64,000 bases of DNA from contig NZ_CP109442.1 of NCBI RefSeq assembly GCF_036227205.1, forward strand, positions 9,734,001 through 9,798,000. The letters are read 5' to 3'. Below are positions 1-8,788 of the stretch, one piece after another. Each line of letters starts with the position of its first letter. Position 1 is the stretch's first letter. The notes beneath the pieces were generated by a model. That model did no database searches and was not told the origin of the DNA. It saw nothing but the letters and a program-made list of their open reading frames with translations. The translations under genes and the position numbers were made by a program. The DNA comes from Amycolatopsis sp. NBC_01480 (lineage in GTDB: Bacteria > Actinomycetota > Actinomycetes > Mycobacteriales > Pseudonocardiaceae).

Positions 1-267
1 TTGCGGCAGGCCGTACTCCGCGCACAGGATCGGGACGATCGACGCCGCCGGGAAATCCCAGTAGCTCACGATGGCCGACGGCTCGCCGTCGAACTCCTCG
101 AGCACCCGGCGTGCTTCACCGAGCAGAGCGGTCAGGTCGATCTCGCCGTGCTGGAGCTCGTCCCGGGTCAGCAGACCATGGAACCGGCCGGCGCCGGCAC
201 TCGGCAGCCGTCGCAGAACCTGCTCGTTCTCCTCGTCGAGCCCGATGACGAAAATATCGTCGGTCAC
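1..267 (-). CDS. ATP-grasp family protein, N-terminal part (runs off the window)
   Basis: The reading frame starts at GTG 267 and runs off the left edge, so only the first 89 residues are visible. They begin VTDDIFVIGLDEEN and contain IVSYWDFPAASIVPIL, which resembles the N-terminal, pre-ATP-binding domain of ATP-grasp (carbamoyl-phosphate-synthase/biotin-carboxylase-like) ligases. The catalytic part lies outside the window, so the substrate cannot be judged. A good ribosome binding site (ACGGAGG) sits just upstream of the GTG, and a SigB-type promoter-like sequence lies at 294-318. Confidence 0.6.
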   Translation of the reverse strand, partial: MTDDIFVIGLDEENEQVLRRLPSAGAGRFHGLLTRDELQHGEIDLTALLGEARRVLEEFDGEPSAIVSYWDFPAASIVPILCAEYGLPQ

Positions 268-293
268 GTCGTACCTCCGTTCTCCGCTTGCTG

Positions 294-318
294 ATTCCCG
301 GTAGGAGCGGCATCAAAC
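294..318 (-). promoter_or_regulatory. Putative SigB-type promoter of the ATP-grasp gene
   Basis: On the minus strand GTTT (318-315) is followed after 15 nt by GGGAAT (299-294). This is close to the actinobacterial SigB-like pattern GNNT-N14-16-GGGTAN, with A in place of T at one -10 position. It lies 27 nt upstream of the GTG start. The pattern is seen; the function is inferred from its recurrence in this window. Confidence 0.4.
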
Positions 319-487
319 GGACCATCCGGCGGTACCTGGGGCGCACGAAAGATTTCCGGAACATGACGCGCCAAGGCTGTCCAGCCGTCCGGCGCGGGCG
401 AGGCCAACGACGTCAAGACCAAGATCACCTGACGAATCGCAACCGCCAGGCCAGGGAGCGGAAACAACGGAAACAATCGGTTACCGG

Positions 488-512
488 GCTTCAACCGCAG
501 CCGGCGGGGTAA
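488..512 (+). promoter_or_regulatory. Putative SigB-type promoter of the SRPBCC gene
   Basis: GCTT (488-491) is followed after 15 nt by GGGTAA (507-512), 34 nt before the GTG at 547. A direct repeat of GGAAACAA lies just upstream (460-476). The match fits the loose GNNT-N14-16-GGGTAN pattern found before many genes here. Confidence 0.35.
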
Positions 513-546
513 TCCGGCTGTACCGCCGACCAAAGTGGAGGACACC

Positions 547-993
547 GTGACCGAGGTCAGCCGCGTCATCGACGCGTCGCCGGACGACGTTTTCGCCGTG
601 CTCGCCGACGGCTGGTCCTACGCGGGGTGGGTCGTCGGCAGCTCCCACATCCGCGACGTCGACCAGGACTGGCCCGCCGCCGGCACCCGGATCCGCCACA
701 GTGTGGGCCCCTGGCCGCTGCACATCCAGGATGTTTCGGTGGTGACGGCCGTCGAGCCGGGTGTGTCGCTCACCCTCGAAGCACAGGGCTGGCCGCTCGG
801 CTCCGCGGCGATCGAGCTGACCCTGGTGCCCCAGGGCGCGGGCAAGACGATGGTGCGCATGGCCGAGCACATCGTCGGAGGACCCGGCAAAGTCCTTCCC
901 ACGGCGCTCCAAGCGCTGGTCGTGAAGCCACGCAACCGCGAAGCGCTGGCTCGCTTGGCGGACATCGTGGTCGGGCGACGCACCCGGAAGTAA
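547..993 (+). CDS. SRPBCC/polyketide-cyclase-like family protein
   Basis: This is a 148-residue protein of the START/SRPBCC helix-grip fold, a hydrophobic ligand-binding scaffold. The N-terminus (VSRVIDASPDDVFAVLADG) is typical of this superfamily: a strand followed by the short helix that closes the pocket. The rest alternates strands up to a basic C-terminal helix ending GRRTRK. GTG 547 is chosen because GGAGG at 537-541 is correctly spaced before it; a GTG at 535 overlaps that site. It is a single gene converging on the oxidoreductase gene. The ligand cannot be deduced. Confidence 0.8.
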   Translation: MTEVSRVIDASPDDVFAVLADGWSYAGWVVGSSHIRDVDQDWPAAGTRIRHSVGPWPLHIQDVSVVTAVEPGVSLTLEAQGWPLGSAAIELTLVPQGAGKTMVRMAEHIVGGPGKVLPTALQALVVKPRNREALARLADIVVGRRTRK

Positions 994-1017
994 CGGATAC
1001 CCGGCGGCGCACGCGGG

Positions 1018-2610
1018 TCAGCCGTAGACCGCGCGGTTCGCCGCGCGGATCACCGCGGCGTAGCCGCCGCCCAGATGGCCGGACCGGGCCAAAGCCGCGC
1101 GCGCCGCGTTGGCGCCGGGCCCCCCGTGGACCGCTCCGCCCGGGTGCGCCGAGGCTCCGGCCAGGTACAGGCGGTCGACGGGGGTGTCGGCCCGTCCCGT
1201 GCCCGGCACCGGACGGAAGAACAACTGCTGGTGGATGGCTGTCGTCCCGCCGTTGATCGCACCGCCGGCCAGTGCCGGGTTGTGAGCAGCCAGCTCGACC
1301 GGGCCCTGCGCGTAGCGGCTGGTGATCAGGTCGGCGAACCCCGGTGCGTTCACTTCGACCGTCTTCTCGATGAGCGCGACCTGATGCTTCAGCGCGGCCG
1401 GGTCCGATACCGTGCCGCGGGGCACGTGGGTGTAGGCCCATGCTGCCTCGGTACCCGCCGGTGACCGGCTGGGGTCGCTGGTCGTCATCTGCCCGAACAG
1501 CAGAAACGGCCGGCTGGGGACGCGGCCTCGCCCGAGGTCGCCGCCGAACGCCGACAGGCCGTCCAGGTCGGCGCCCAGGTGGATCGTGCCCGCCCCGCGC
1601 GCTTCGGCGGCCGTCCACGGCACCGGGCCGGAGAGCGCCCAATCCACCTTCACCGTCGCGCTGTCCCACTGGAACCGCTCAAGGTCGTCGACAAGCCGTG
1701 ACGGCAGCCATTCCCCGGCGACCAGGTTCCCGTACAGCATCGGCGCCGGCACGTCCGCCAGCACCGCCCTGCGAGCCCGGACCGGGTCACCCGCGCGGTC
1801 GCGCACGCCCATCGCCCGGCCGCCCGCGACGAGCACCTCACGCACCGGGCGTCCACAAAGGACCTTTCCACCCCGGTCCTCGAGCCGGCGCACCAAGGCC
1901 GCAGTCAGCTCTCCGGCCCCGCCCTCGGGCACCGGGAAACCCGCCTCCTGCCCGGCCATCGCGAGCAGCCAGCCGAACACCGCACTGCCCGCGTTGTCCA
2001 CGGACAGGTCACTGTGCGCGGCGTTCCCGGCCAGGAGCAGCTTGGCGCCTTCGCCGGTGAACAGCTCGTCACCGAAGCGGCGCGCGGGCAGCGTAAGCAT
2101 CCGGGCCAGGCGCAGGGCCTCGGCAGTTCCGGTCCGGCGCAGCAGCCGCAAGGCCGGGCGGACCGGCGGGAACGGGGTGAACAACGCGTCCAGCAGCGGA
2201 TCCCGGATCTCCTGCCACTGCGCGAACAACCGGCGCCAGGCGGCACCGTCACCGGGGGCGAACTCGTCGGCAGACGCCGCGGTGCGGTCGAGGTCCCGGG
2301 AGAGCACGGCGCATCGGTCGTCCGGAAAGACGTGCGCGAGCACATCGGGAGCGTGCCGCCAGTGAAGCCCGTATCGCTCGAGCTCGAGCCCCCCGATCAC
2401 CGGCGATACCGCGGTGAGCGGGAAGAAGGCACTGCACAGGTCGTTGCGAAAGCCAGCTTCGGTGACCTCGTCGGTCTGCACTGAACCACCCGGGCGCCCG
2501 GTCGCCTCCAACACCAGCACCGACCAGCCGGCGTCGGCCAGGAGGTTGGCCGCGACCAGGCCGTTGTGCCCGGCGCCGATCACCACCGCGTCGGCTGTCT
2601 CCGTGCTCAC
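1018..2610 (-). CDS. Phytoene-desaturase-like FAD-dependent oxidoreductase
   Basis: The 530-residue protein belongs to the CrtI-like NAD(P)/FAD oxidoreductases (COG1233). An N-terminal Rossmann motif VVIGAGHNGLVAANLLADAG begins near residue 9, followed by the ADP-ribose acidic residue in VLEA and the RPGGSV motif. The C-terminus carries YLAGASAHPGGAVHGGPGANAA, usual for the family's second FAD-contact region (about residues 480-505). It starts at GTG 2610 behind AGGAGAC, 27 nt after the epimerase stop, so the two genes probably form one transcript. No carotenoid genes are nearby, so a role as a general amine/polyene oxidoreductase is as likely as pigment synthesis. Confidence 0.85.
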   Translation of the reverse strand: MSTETADAVVIGAGHNGLVAANLLADAGWSVLVLEATGRPGGSVQTDEVTEAGFRNDLCSAFFPLTAVSPVIGGLELERYGLHWRHAPDVLAHVFPDDRCAVLSRDLDRTAASADEFAPGDGAAWRRLFAQWQEIRDPLLDALFTPFPPVRPALRLLRRTGTAEALRLARMLTLPARRFGDELFTGEGAKLLLAGNAAHSDLSVDNAGSAVFGWLLAMAGQEAGFPVPEGGAGELTAALVRRLEDRGGKVLCGRPVREVLVAGGRAMGVRDRAGDPVRARRAVLADVPAPMLYGNLVAGEWLPSRLVDDLERFQWDSATVKVDWALSGPVPWTAAEARGAGTIHLGADLDGLSAFGGDLGRGRVPSRPFLLFGQMTTSDPSRSPAGTEAAWAYTHVPRGTVSDPAALKHQVALIEKTVEVNAPGFADLITSRYAQGPVELAAHNPALAGGAINGGTTAIHQQLFFRPVPGTGRADTPVDRLYLAGASAHPGGAVHGGPGANAARAALARSGHLGGGYAAVIRAANRAVYG

Positions 2611-2637
2611 TCAGGTCTCCTGGCTGGTCGGTGGGGA

Positions 2638-3714
2638 TCAGGACTGTGACTGGTGGCTCGGACCCACGCGGGCGAGCGAGCGCAACCGGGACACGGCCCC
2701 GTCGCGGCGCGGCGGGGCCAGCGGCGGGCTAGCCCCGCCCGCCCCGGAACGGAGTCCGGCGACCAGTTCGCCCAGAGTGCTGACGGCGTCGTACCGTGGC
2801 TGCCAGCCCAGCGCGGTCCCGGCCGTGGTGATGTCGACCAGTGGCGCGCGGTCGGCCAGGTCGAGCCAGCCCGGGTGCAGGGGCAGGGCACCGGTCCGCC
2901 ACGCGGCGTGCGCGGCGGCGCGGATTACCGGCCGGGGCATCGGAACGCGGCGCCCGCCGAGCGCCGCGGCGAGCGCGTCGGCGTCGAGAACCTCGGCGGC
3001 GGCCAGGTTGACCGCACCGGTGAAGCGGGCATCGAGGATCAGCCGGACGGCCTCGGCGACGTCGGAGGTGTGCACGACCTGTGCCCGCAGGTCCGGCCAC
3101 AGTGGGAGCGGGAGCCGTCGATCACCGACGACGTGCGCGGGCACCATCGGGCCGAGCAGCCAGCGGGCGAACTCCCCCGCCGCCCGGCGGTGCAGGATCG
3201 CGCACGGCCGCAGCCGAGCCACCCGCACCTCGGGGTGACTCGCTTCGAACCGGTTCAGCAGGTGCTCGAGACTCGCTTTGCCACGGCTGTAGGCACTGCT
3301 CTCGATGCCGTCGCACGGCCAATCCTCGGTCACCTTGGCCCAGCGTGGAGCCGGCCCGTAGGCGGCCACCGAGGAGGCGACGACCAGGTGCGGCACGCCG
3401 GCGGCCGCGACCGCCGAGAGCAGGTGCCCGGTGCCGAGGTCGTTCGTCTGCTCCATCGGCGGGTCGTCGCGGGTGGGCGAGATCGCCCACGCCAGGTGGA
3501 CCACCGCGTCGGCCCCCACGACCAGCTCGGCCAGTTCCTGCTCCGCGTGACGCTCACCGAGGTCCAAGGCCCGCCAGCCGACAGCCCCGAGATAAGGCTC
3601 GGCCGTGGTGTCCGGCAACCGGCGTGCCACTCCGACCACGTCGTGCCCCGTTCCGAGAGCGCCGAGCAGCGCCGTTCCGACGTTTCCGGTCGCCCCGGTG
3701 ATGACAATCCGCAC
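2638..3714 (-). CDS. NAD-dependent epimerase/dehydratase (extended SDR)
   Basis: GTG 3714 opens a 358-residue protein starting VRIVITGATGNVG, the TGxxGxxG dinucleotide fold of extended short-chain dehydrogenases. The catalytic YxxxK is present in SAYSRGKAS, preceded by a serine-rich strand (VVASSVAAYG). The family acts on nucleotide sugars or similar substrates; the specific one is unknown. The C-terminus has an Arg/Pro/Ser-rich tail after the fold (about 30 residues). The gene is first in an apparent two-gene unit with the CrtI-like oxidoreductase. A GTTT-N16-GGGTAG promoter-like site lies 9 nt upstream of the start. Confidence 0.85.
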   Translation of the reverse strand: MRIVITGATGNVGTALLGALGTGHDVVGVARRLPDTTAEPYLGAVGWRALDLGERHAEQELAELVVGADAVVHLAWAISPTRDDPPMEQTNDLGTGHLLSAVAAAGVPHLVVASSVAAYGPAPRWAKVTEDWPCDGIESSAYSRGKASLEHLLNRFEASHPEVRVARLRPCAILHRRAAGEFARWLLGPMVPAHVVGDRRLPLPLWPDLRAQVVHTSDVAEAVRLILDARFTGAVNLAAAEVLDADALAAALGGRRVPMPRPVIRAAAHAAWRTGALPLHPGWLDLADRAPLVDITTAGTALGWQPRYDAVSTLGELVAGLRSGAGGASPPLAPPRRDGAVSRLRSLARVGPSHQSQS

Positions 3715-3722
3715 CCCTTCGC

Positions 3723-3748
3723 CTACCCGCCCACGGAGCCGCGGAAAC
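3723..3748 (-). promoter_or_regulatory. Putative SigB-type promoter of the epimerase-oxidoreductase unit
   Basis: On the minus strand GTTT (3748-3745) is separated by 16 nt from GGGTAG (3728-3723). The -10 element is only 8 nt from the GTG at 3714, so the transcript would be nearly leaderless. Confidence 0.45.
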
Positions 3749-3862
3749 GACAGTGAGCGGCCGCCGCCGGGTCCCGAGCGAGCGGAACGACCCCGGACCG
3801 GTCGTTCGACGCCGGTGTGGAGGGCCGGGCCGAGACCACGGCTGGGGATGGTGCGCCGCCGG

Positions 3863-4342
3863 TCACTCGGGAAGGTGCGCTGTCCGGCGGTCCATCGGGC
3901 CCCATTCCGGAGAGCCCTGCGCGTCGACCAGCTCCCGCGCCTCACGCAGCACCTCGTCCGCCACCCACGCCAACGGCTCGTCACAAGCCACCAGCGGCTC
4001 GTTGTCCGGGCCCCGGGCGACCTCACGCCCGCGCAGGAGCCACGGCCGCACGCCGGGGCCCCGGAGGGCCCGCAGGTGCTGGTAGTCATACAGCCGACGG
4101 GCCAGCCACAGCCGGGTCGAGCGACCGCGCCACCACGGCTCACACCGCAGCGAGTTGGCCGACAGCCCCGGAAGCTCGACCCCGGTCAGCCCGTCGCGGC
4201 TCGCCTGCGCCGCCAGCTCCGGGGCAAGGTCCACGCCCGGCCCCCTCGACCATCGGACGTACAGATCGTCGCCGCCGTCGGACCGGTAGAACCGCGTCAG
4301 CTCGTCGAGGTCGGCCACGGTCGGCAGCTCCTCCGAGAACAT
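3863..4342 (-). CDS. DUF6098-like protein
   Basis: A 159-residue soluble protein. It contains DDLYVRWSRGP near residue 25 and LTGVELPGLSANSL near residue 52, then a Trp-rich stretch (WWRGRSTRLWLARRLYDY) and GPGVRPWLLRGREVARGPDNEPLV. This arrangement matches small actinobacterial proteins annotated as DUF6098, whose function is unknown. The start is ATG 4342. It has no membrane segment or signal peptide. It stands alone between the epimerase and a DUF2188-like gene, both on the same strand. Confidence 0.75.
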   Translation of the reverse strand: MFSEELPTVADLDELTRFYRSDGGDDLYVRWSRGPGVDLAPELAAQASRDGLTGVELPGLSANSLRCEPWWRGRSTRLWLARRLYDYQHLRALRGPGVRPWLLRGREVARGPDNEPLVACDEPLAWVADEVLREARELVDAQGSPEWGPMDRRTAHLPE

Positions 4343-4428
4343 TCACCGATCCCGGAGGATGAGCACGGCAGCGGTGCTCGACCGGCCGGTGGCGAGGAGC
4401 GACCGCCCCTGCTTCGTACGGGCAGCAG

Positions 4429-4656
4429 CTACTTCTGCGCCGATTTCCTCGGCACGCTGGTCCGGTAGTCTTCTTCGCCGGCGACCTCGCCCTGCTCGTC
4501 GAGCACCCGATGAGCCACCCGGCGCGCCTTCGCCATGTGGCGGCCCGTCCGGATGGCTTCTTCCCTGCGTCGCGAGGTACTCGAAGCGCGTACGTGGCCT
4601 CGAACCTTGTTCTTCCATAAGCCGTTCTCGCAATAAGTCAGGATGCCGCCGTCCAT
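4429..4656 (-). CDS. DUF2188-like small protein
   Basis: A 75-residue basic protein starting MDGGILTYCENGLWKNKVRG. The pattern of an N-terminal strand with a Trp, an Arg/Ser-rich middle (VRASSTSRRREEAIRTGRHM) and a charged tail resembles DUF2188, a short actinobacterial stress-associated family with no defined activity. In-frame ATGs at 4674 and 4683 are alternatives; 4656 gives the usual family length. No strong ribosome binding site decides the start. Confidence 0.5.
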   Translation of the reverse strand: MDGGILTYCENGLWKNKVRGHVRASSTSRRREEAIRTGRHMAKARRVAHRVLDEQGEVAGEEDYRTSVPRKSAQK

Positions 4657-4979
4657 TCCGGCCGGATACCTCATTTCCCGCATCGCGCGCGAGCGGCGCT
4701 GCCCGGCCAGAACCCGTCTCGGTCACTTGGCCGCGAAGCAACTCGCGTCCTGAGTGCAAGAAGAACACCGGTACGGCCCACTGCTGGACCGGTCTCCCGA
4801 CGATAACCTTTCAAGCCGGCGGCCAGCAAGCGTCGGCAGAGTCCGCTAAGGACAGAGTCTTCGACAGTACCGCCCGGGACCCCGCGCTCACGCCATTCCG
4901 CCGGGTCGGGCGGCGAGGGTGTCAACGCGCACGGTGGGGTACCCGGGAACGTCCGATCCCGACGATTCCGGAGGTGCCC
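4657..4979. other. Intergenic region between the DUF2188-like and SDR genes
   Basis: About 320 nt between two divergent genes. Apart from the promoter-like site before the SDR gene (4919-4942) and the possible extra N-terminal codons of the DUF2188-like gene, nothing supportable is visible. Confidence 0.5.
4919..4942 (+). promoter_or_regulatory. Putative SigB-type promoter of the SDR gene
   Basis: GTGT (4919-4922) and GGGTAC (4937-4942) are separated by 14 nt and end 37 nt before the GTG at 4980. This matches GNNT-N14-16-GGGTAC, the SigB-type consensus described for Streptomyces. Confidence 0.5.
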
Positions 4980-5819
4980 GTGTCGCAACCGGCCCAGCAG
5001 CAGACCCCGCCCGGCACTACCGCCGCAATGGAACCGCGGCCCGACCACGGCGAGCAGAGTTATCGCGGCTCCGGGAAGCTGACCGGCAAAGTCGCCCTGA
5101 TCACCGGCGCGGACAGCGGCATCGGCCGGGCGGTGGCCATCGCCTACGCCCGTGAGGGCGCCGACGTCCTGGTCTCCTACCTCGACGAGCACGACGACGC
5201 CGAAGAGACGCGCCGCTGGGTCGCGGACGCCGGACGCAAAGCCGTGGTGATGCCCGGCGACGTCGCCGACCCGGCCCACTGCCGTGCCCTGGTCGAGCGC
5301 ACGGTGGACGAACTCGGCCGCATCGACATCCTGGTCAACAACGCCGCTTACCAGATGAGCCACGAAACGCTCGAAGAAGTCAGCGACGAGGAGTGGGACC
5401 ACACCCTCGCGACCAACCTCAGCGCGTTCTTCCACCTCACCAAGGCCGCCCTGCCACACCTGCGGGCCGGCGCGTCGATCATCGGCAGCTCGTCGGTGAA
5501 CTCCGACAACCCCAGCCCGCAGCTGCTGCCCTACGACGTCACCAAGGCCGGCGTCGCGAATATGACCGCGGCGCTGGCCCAGCTACTGGGGCCGAGGGGC
5601 ATCCGCGCGAACAGCGTCGCGCCCGGTCCGATCTGGACCCCGCTGATCCCGTCGACCATGCCGGAAGACGCGGTGGAGTCCTTCGGCCGGCAGGTGCCGC
5701 TGGGCCGCCCCGGGCAACCCGCGGAACTCGCGCCTGTCTACGTTCTGCTCGCCTCCGACGAGGCGAGCTACGTCTCCGGCGCCCGCGTCGCGGTCACTGG
5801 CGGCAAGCCGATCCTGTAG
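4980..5819 (+). CDS. SDR family oxidoreductase (general-stress/glucose-dehydrogenase-like)
   Basis: A 279-residue short-chain dehydrogenase. A Gln/Pro-rich leader of about 35 residues precedes KVALITGADSGIGRAVA, the TGxxxGIG cofactor loop. LVNNAAYQ, IIGSSSVNS and the catalytic YxxxK in LPYDVTKAG follow, then NSVAPGPIWTPLIP. The leader and overall shape match the bacterial stress-type SDRs related to B. subtilis YdaD/YhdF. GTG 4980 has GGAGG 6-10 nt upstream. Cytosolic NAD(P)-dependent oxidoreduction is expected; the substrate is unknown. The SigB-type site upstream fits a stress role. Confidence 0.85.
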   Translation: MSQPAQQQTPPGTTAAMEPRPDHGEQSYRGSGKLTGKVALITGADSGIGRAVAIAYAREGADVLVSYLDEHDDAEETRRWVADAGRKAVVMPGDVADPAHCRALVERTVDELGRIDILVNNAAYQMSHETLEEVSDEEWDHTLATNLSAFFHLTKAALPHLRAGASIIGSSSVNSDNPSPQLLPYDVTKAGVANMTAALAQLLGPRGIRANSVAPGPIWTPLIPSTMPEDAVESFGRQVPLGRPGQPAELAPVYVLLASDEASYVSGARVAVTGGKPIL

Positions 5820-5883
5820 GCCGCAGGACGTGGGCGGCCCTCATCTGCCGGCCGGCCTGGGTCCCCCCACGAGGACAGCCCGA

Positions 5884-6144
5884 CTACGCGAACTCCGTGC
5901 CGTCATCGGCAGTCGTACTCAAGGTTCCCCGCCCGGTCTGCTGCTGCAGTTCATCGATCAGGCAGGAGGCCTGCGCCCTGGTCATCACGCCTGGAACCGC
6001 TCGGCCGATTTCCTGCGCGAGTGTGCGCAAGTACGACTCCTGTGGACCGGTCATCGGCACGTCGTCGGCCGTCCACTCGCTCGGAATATTCTCCGGGTTG
6101 CTACCGACGTTTCCACCACTGTTGCTGTCCACCACTGAAATCAC
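5884..6144 (-). CDS. DUF3072 domain protein
   Basis: The 86-residue protein has a low-complexity N-terminus and a C-terminal DUF3072 motif: MTGPQESYLRTLAQEIG followed by LTR-like MTRAQASCLIDELQQQTGRG. These are two short helices that often occur in actinobacterial stress proteins; no biochemical role is known. The start GTG 6144 overlaps the upstream gene's stop by 4 nt (6141-6144), which suggests translational coupling. The two genes would share the SigB-type promoter at 6675-6699. Confidence 0.75.
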   Translation of the reverse strand: MISVVDSNSGGNVGSNPENIPSEWTADDVPMTGPQESYLRTLAQEIGRAVPGVMTRAQASCLIDELQQQTGRGTLSTTADDGTEFA

Positions 6145-6596
6145 TCTTTCGGGTAAGACGCTTCGCCGAAGACGAGCTCATCCGCGAGAATTTCCGCGAA
6201 CGCGGTGTGTACGCGAAGGTACTGCTGCACCGACATACTCGTTGCCTCACCCGCGAAAAACGGTCCCAAGCGCCGGAACGCCCAGAGACTCCAGCGCACA
6301 TGCGCCTCGGCTGTGGTGACACGGGCCGATCGCGCGGCGGCGCACGGGCTCGCACCAGCGAGAATCGCCTCGTGAATCAGCATCGGCGTGGACTGCTGCT
6401 CCCATTCTCGCATCGACGCCATCGTGGACAGACGATGCAGGAACGTCGCCGGCTCCGCCGGGACCGGGTCGTCCCTCAGCGGCGGATGCGCGGCTCGCCG
6501 TGCGCCCGGCAGCGACGGTGCGTCACCAGCTCTTGCTATTGCCCGAGGATCCCAGGTGCCGGCCGTGGCCGGCTCCTCGGTGACCGAATTCGTCAT
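6141..6596 (-). CDS. Conserved hypothetical protein with helical C-terminal domain
   Basis: Starting at ATG 6596 (or the adjacent GTG 6599) behind GGGAGGACA, this encodes about 151 residues. The N-terminal third is Pro/Ala-rich and probably disordered. The rest is helical: LHRLSTMASMREWEQQ, ILAGASPCAAARSARVTTAE with a possible helix-turn-helix-like spacing, then HVRWSLWAFRRLGPFFAGE. I do not recognise a family. A small inverted repeat (AAGGC/GCCTT, about 6611-6626) lies in the leader. It overlaps and probably co-transcribes with the DUF3072 gene. Confidence 0.6.
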   Translation of the reverse strand: MTNSVTEEPATAGTWDPRAIARAGDAPSLPGARRAAHPPLRDDPVPAEPATFLHRLSTMASMREWEQQSTPMLIHEAILAGASPCAAARSARVTTAEAHVRWSLWAFRRLGPFFAGEATSMSVQQYLRVHTAFAEILADELVFGEASYPKE

Positions 6597-6674
6597 CACT
6601 GTCCTCCCACAAGGCTGAACGGCCTTGGGCCGCCCGCATAGCCGTATGCCAGTCAATGCACAACCGCTGAACGT

Positions 6675-6699
6675 TTACCCGCCGTCAGCCGGTCAAAAC
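6675..6699 (-). promoter_or_regulatory. Putative SigB-type promoter of the 6596/DUF3072 operon
   Basis: On the minus strand GTTT (6699-6696), a 15-nt spacer and GGGTAA (6680-6675) lie about 79 nt upstream of the ATG. This is a near-exact match to the pattern seen elsewhere in the window. Confidence 0.5.
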
Positions 6700-6713
6700 C
6701 TCCGAGGCTGATC

Positions 6714-8691
6714 TCACTCGTTCGTATTGCGGCCGGCTGGTGGCTGCGAGAGCAACGGAATTCGCCCGCCGGCGAGCACGGTTTCGACCTGCCGCTCGGA
6801 AAGGCGATGGCACAGCCGGTACTCTTCGTCTTTCGTGGCGTTGTGGACAGTCAATTCCCGTCCATCGGCCAGTTTCTGCCGAAGGCCATCGAGCACGAGG
6901 GTGTCGTCCGGATCGATGCGCGAGTGGTCGTCGGGGTCGGCGAACTCCAGCGCGAGGATCCCGAAGTTCGCCAGGTTCTGCCAGTGGATCCGGGCGAACG
7001 ACTTGGCGATCACCGCGCGCAGGCCGAGGTAGCGGGGCGTGATGGCCGCGTGCTCACGGGACGAGCCCTGCCCGTAATTGTCACCGGCGACCACCACGTG
7101 ACCCGTGCCATCGGCGATCTCTTTCGCCCGGGCAGGGTAGTCCGCGTCGACCCGGGTGAAAGTGAAGTCCGCCAGTTTCGGGATATTCGAACGGAACGGC
7201 AGCGCGCGAGCTCCCGCCGGGGAGATCTCGTCGGTGGACACGTCGTCGCCGAGCTTGAGCAGCACTGGGGCTTCGATCCGGTCCGGCAGCTCCGGGAACT
7301 CAGGCAGGGCCGAGATGTTCGGCCCCTTCACCAACTCCTCGCGGGCCGCGTCGTCCGGATCCGGGGGCGGCACCAGCATGGCGGTGTTCACTGAGGACCG
7401 TTCCGGGGGTTTCACCTCAGGCGGCTCCAGGCCGAGGTCGCCCGCCAGCTGCCGCGGATCGGTGATCCTCCCGGTTAGCGCCGCCGCGGCGGCGGTTTCG
7501 GGCGAGCACAACCAGACCGAGTCCTCCGGTGTACCCGACCGGCCCGGGAAGTTGCGGGGAAAGGTGCGAAGGGAATTGTGGCCCGACGCCGGTGCCTGGC
7601 CCATGCCGATGCAGCCCATACACCCGGCCTGGTGGATGCGCGCGCCGGCCGTGATCAGGTCGGTCAGCGCGCCCGCCTTGGTCAGATCGGTCAGGATCTG
7701 CCGCGACGACGGATTGACGTCGAAGCTGACACCATCCGAGGCCTGCCTGCCCCGCACCATCGCCGCAGCCACGGCGAAGTCCCGGAAACCAGGGTTGGCG
7801 GACGAGCCGATCACGACCTGGCCGACCGGCGTCCCGGCCACCTCCCGCACCGGCACCACATTGCCCGGGGAGGACGGCTTCGCGATCAGCGGCTCCAGCC
7901 GGCCGAGGTCGATTTCGTCGAGGCGGTCGTACTCGGCGCCGGGATCCGCTTTCAGCTCGGTGAAGTAGTGCTCGCGGCCCTCGGCCCGCAGGAAGGCGCG
8001 CACGGCGTCGTCGGCGGGGAACACGGTGGTGGTCGCTCCCAGTTCGGCCCCCATGTTGGCGATCACGTGCCGGTCCATCGCGGTCAGCGAGGCGAGGCCC
8101 GGCCCGTGGTACTCGATGACCCGGTTGAGCCCGCCCTTCACGCCGTGGCGGCGCAGCATCTCCAGGACCACGTCCTTGGCCGACACCCACGGCGGCAGCT
8201 CCCCGGTGAGGCGGACTCCCCAGATCTCCGGCATCCGCAGGTACAGCGGCTCCCCCGCGATCGCGAGCGCCACCTCGAGGCCGCCGACCCCGATCGCCAG
8301 CATGCCCAGCGAGCCGGCCGCGCACGTGTGCGAGTCCGAACCGGCCATCGACCGGCCGGGACGCCCGAAGCGCTGCATGTGGGTGGGGTTGCGAGACACC
8401 GTTGCCCGCCTTGGAGAACCACAGCCCGAAGCGCCGGCACGCCGAACGCAGGAACTCGTGGTCCTCGGCGTTCTTCTCGTCGGACTGCAGCAGGTTGTGA
8501 TCCACGTACTGCACACTGACCTCGGTGCGGGCCCGGTCCAGGCCGAGGGCCTCCAGCTCCTGCATGACCAGCGTCCCGGTCGCGTCCTGGGTCAACGTCT
8601 GGTCGACCCGCAGGGCGATCTCCGAACCCGCGACCGGTTCTCCGGACTCCAGATGCGCCGAGATCAGCTTCCGCGCCACCGAGGATCCCAT
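6714..8691 (-). pseudogene. Aconitate hydratase, frameshifted
   Basis: The gene would encode a 658-residue aconitase (citrate-isocitrate isomerisation, TCA cycle). From ATG 8691 (behind GGAGG) the frame runs MGSSVARKLISAHLESG to FSKAGNGVS; homology then continues one frame over with PTHMQRFGRPGRSMAGSDSHTC. The Fe-S cysteine motif AGCMGCIGMGQAP and the swivel-domain motif GDNYGQGSSREHA are present. The span of 1978 nt is one base over a multiple of three, consistent with a single inserted T in the TT at 8389-8390. It is either a recent mutation or a sequencing error. The length fits the shorter aconitase class (about 650 residues), not the 900-residue AcnA type. It has its own promoter-like site, 97 nt after the malic enzyme gene. 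Confidence 0.85.
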
Positions 8692-8740
8692 CCGCCGCCT
8701 CCCGCGCTCGTCCTTTCCCCCCGACTCGATACCAGGAGTC

Positions 8741-8766
8741 GTACCCGGGCGGTTACGGCCGCACAC
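8741..8766 (-). promoter_or_regulatory. Putative SigB-type promoter of the aconitase gene
   Basis: On the minus strand GTGT (8766-8763), 16 nt and GGGTAC (8746-8741) fall in the 97-nt gap between malic enzyme and aconitase, 49 nt before the ATG. Aconitase could thus be transcribed independently under stress. Confidence 0.5.
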
Positions 8767-8788
8767 ATCGCCCGTCCCGGTCGGCGCT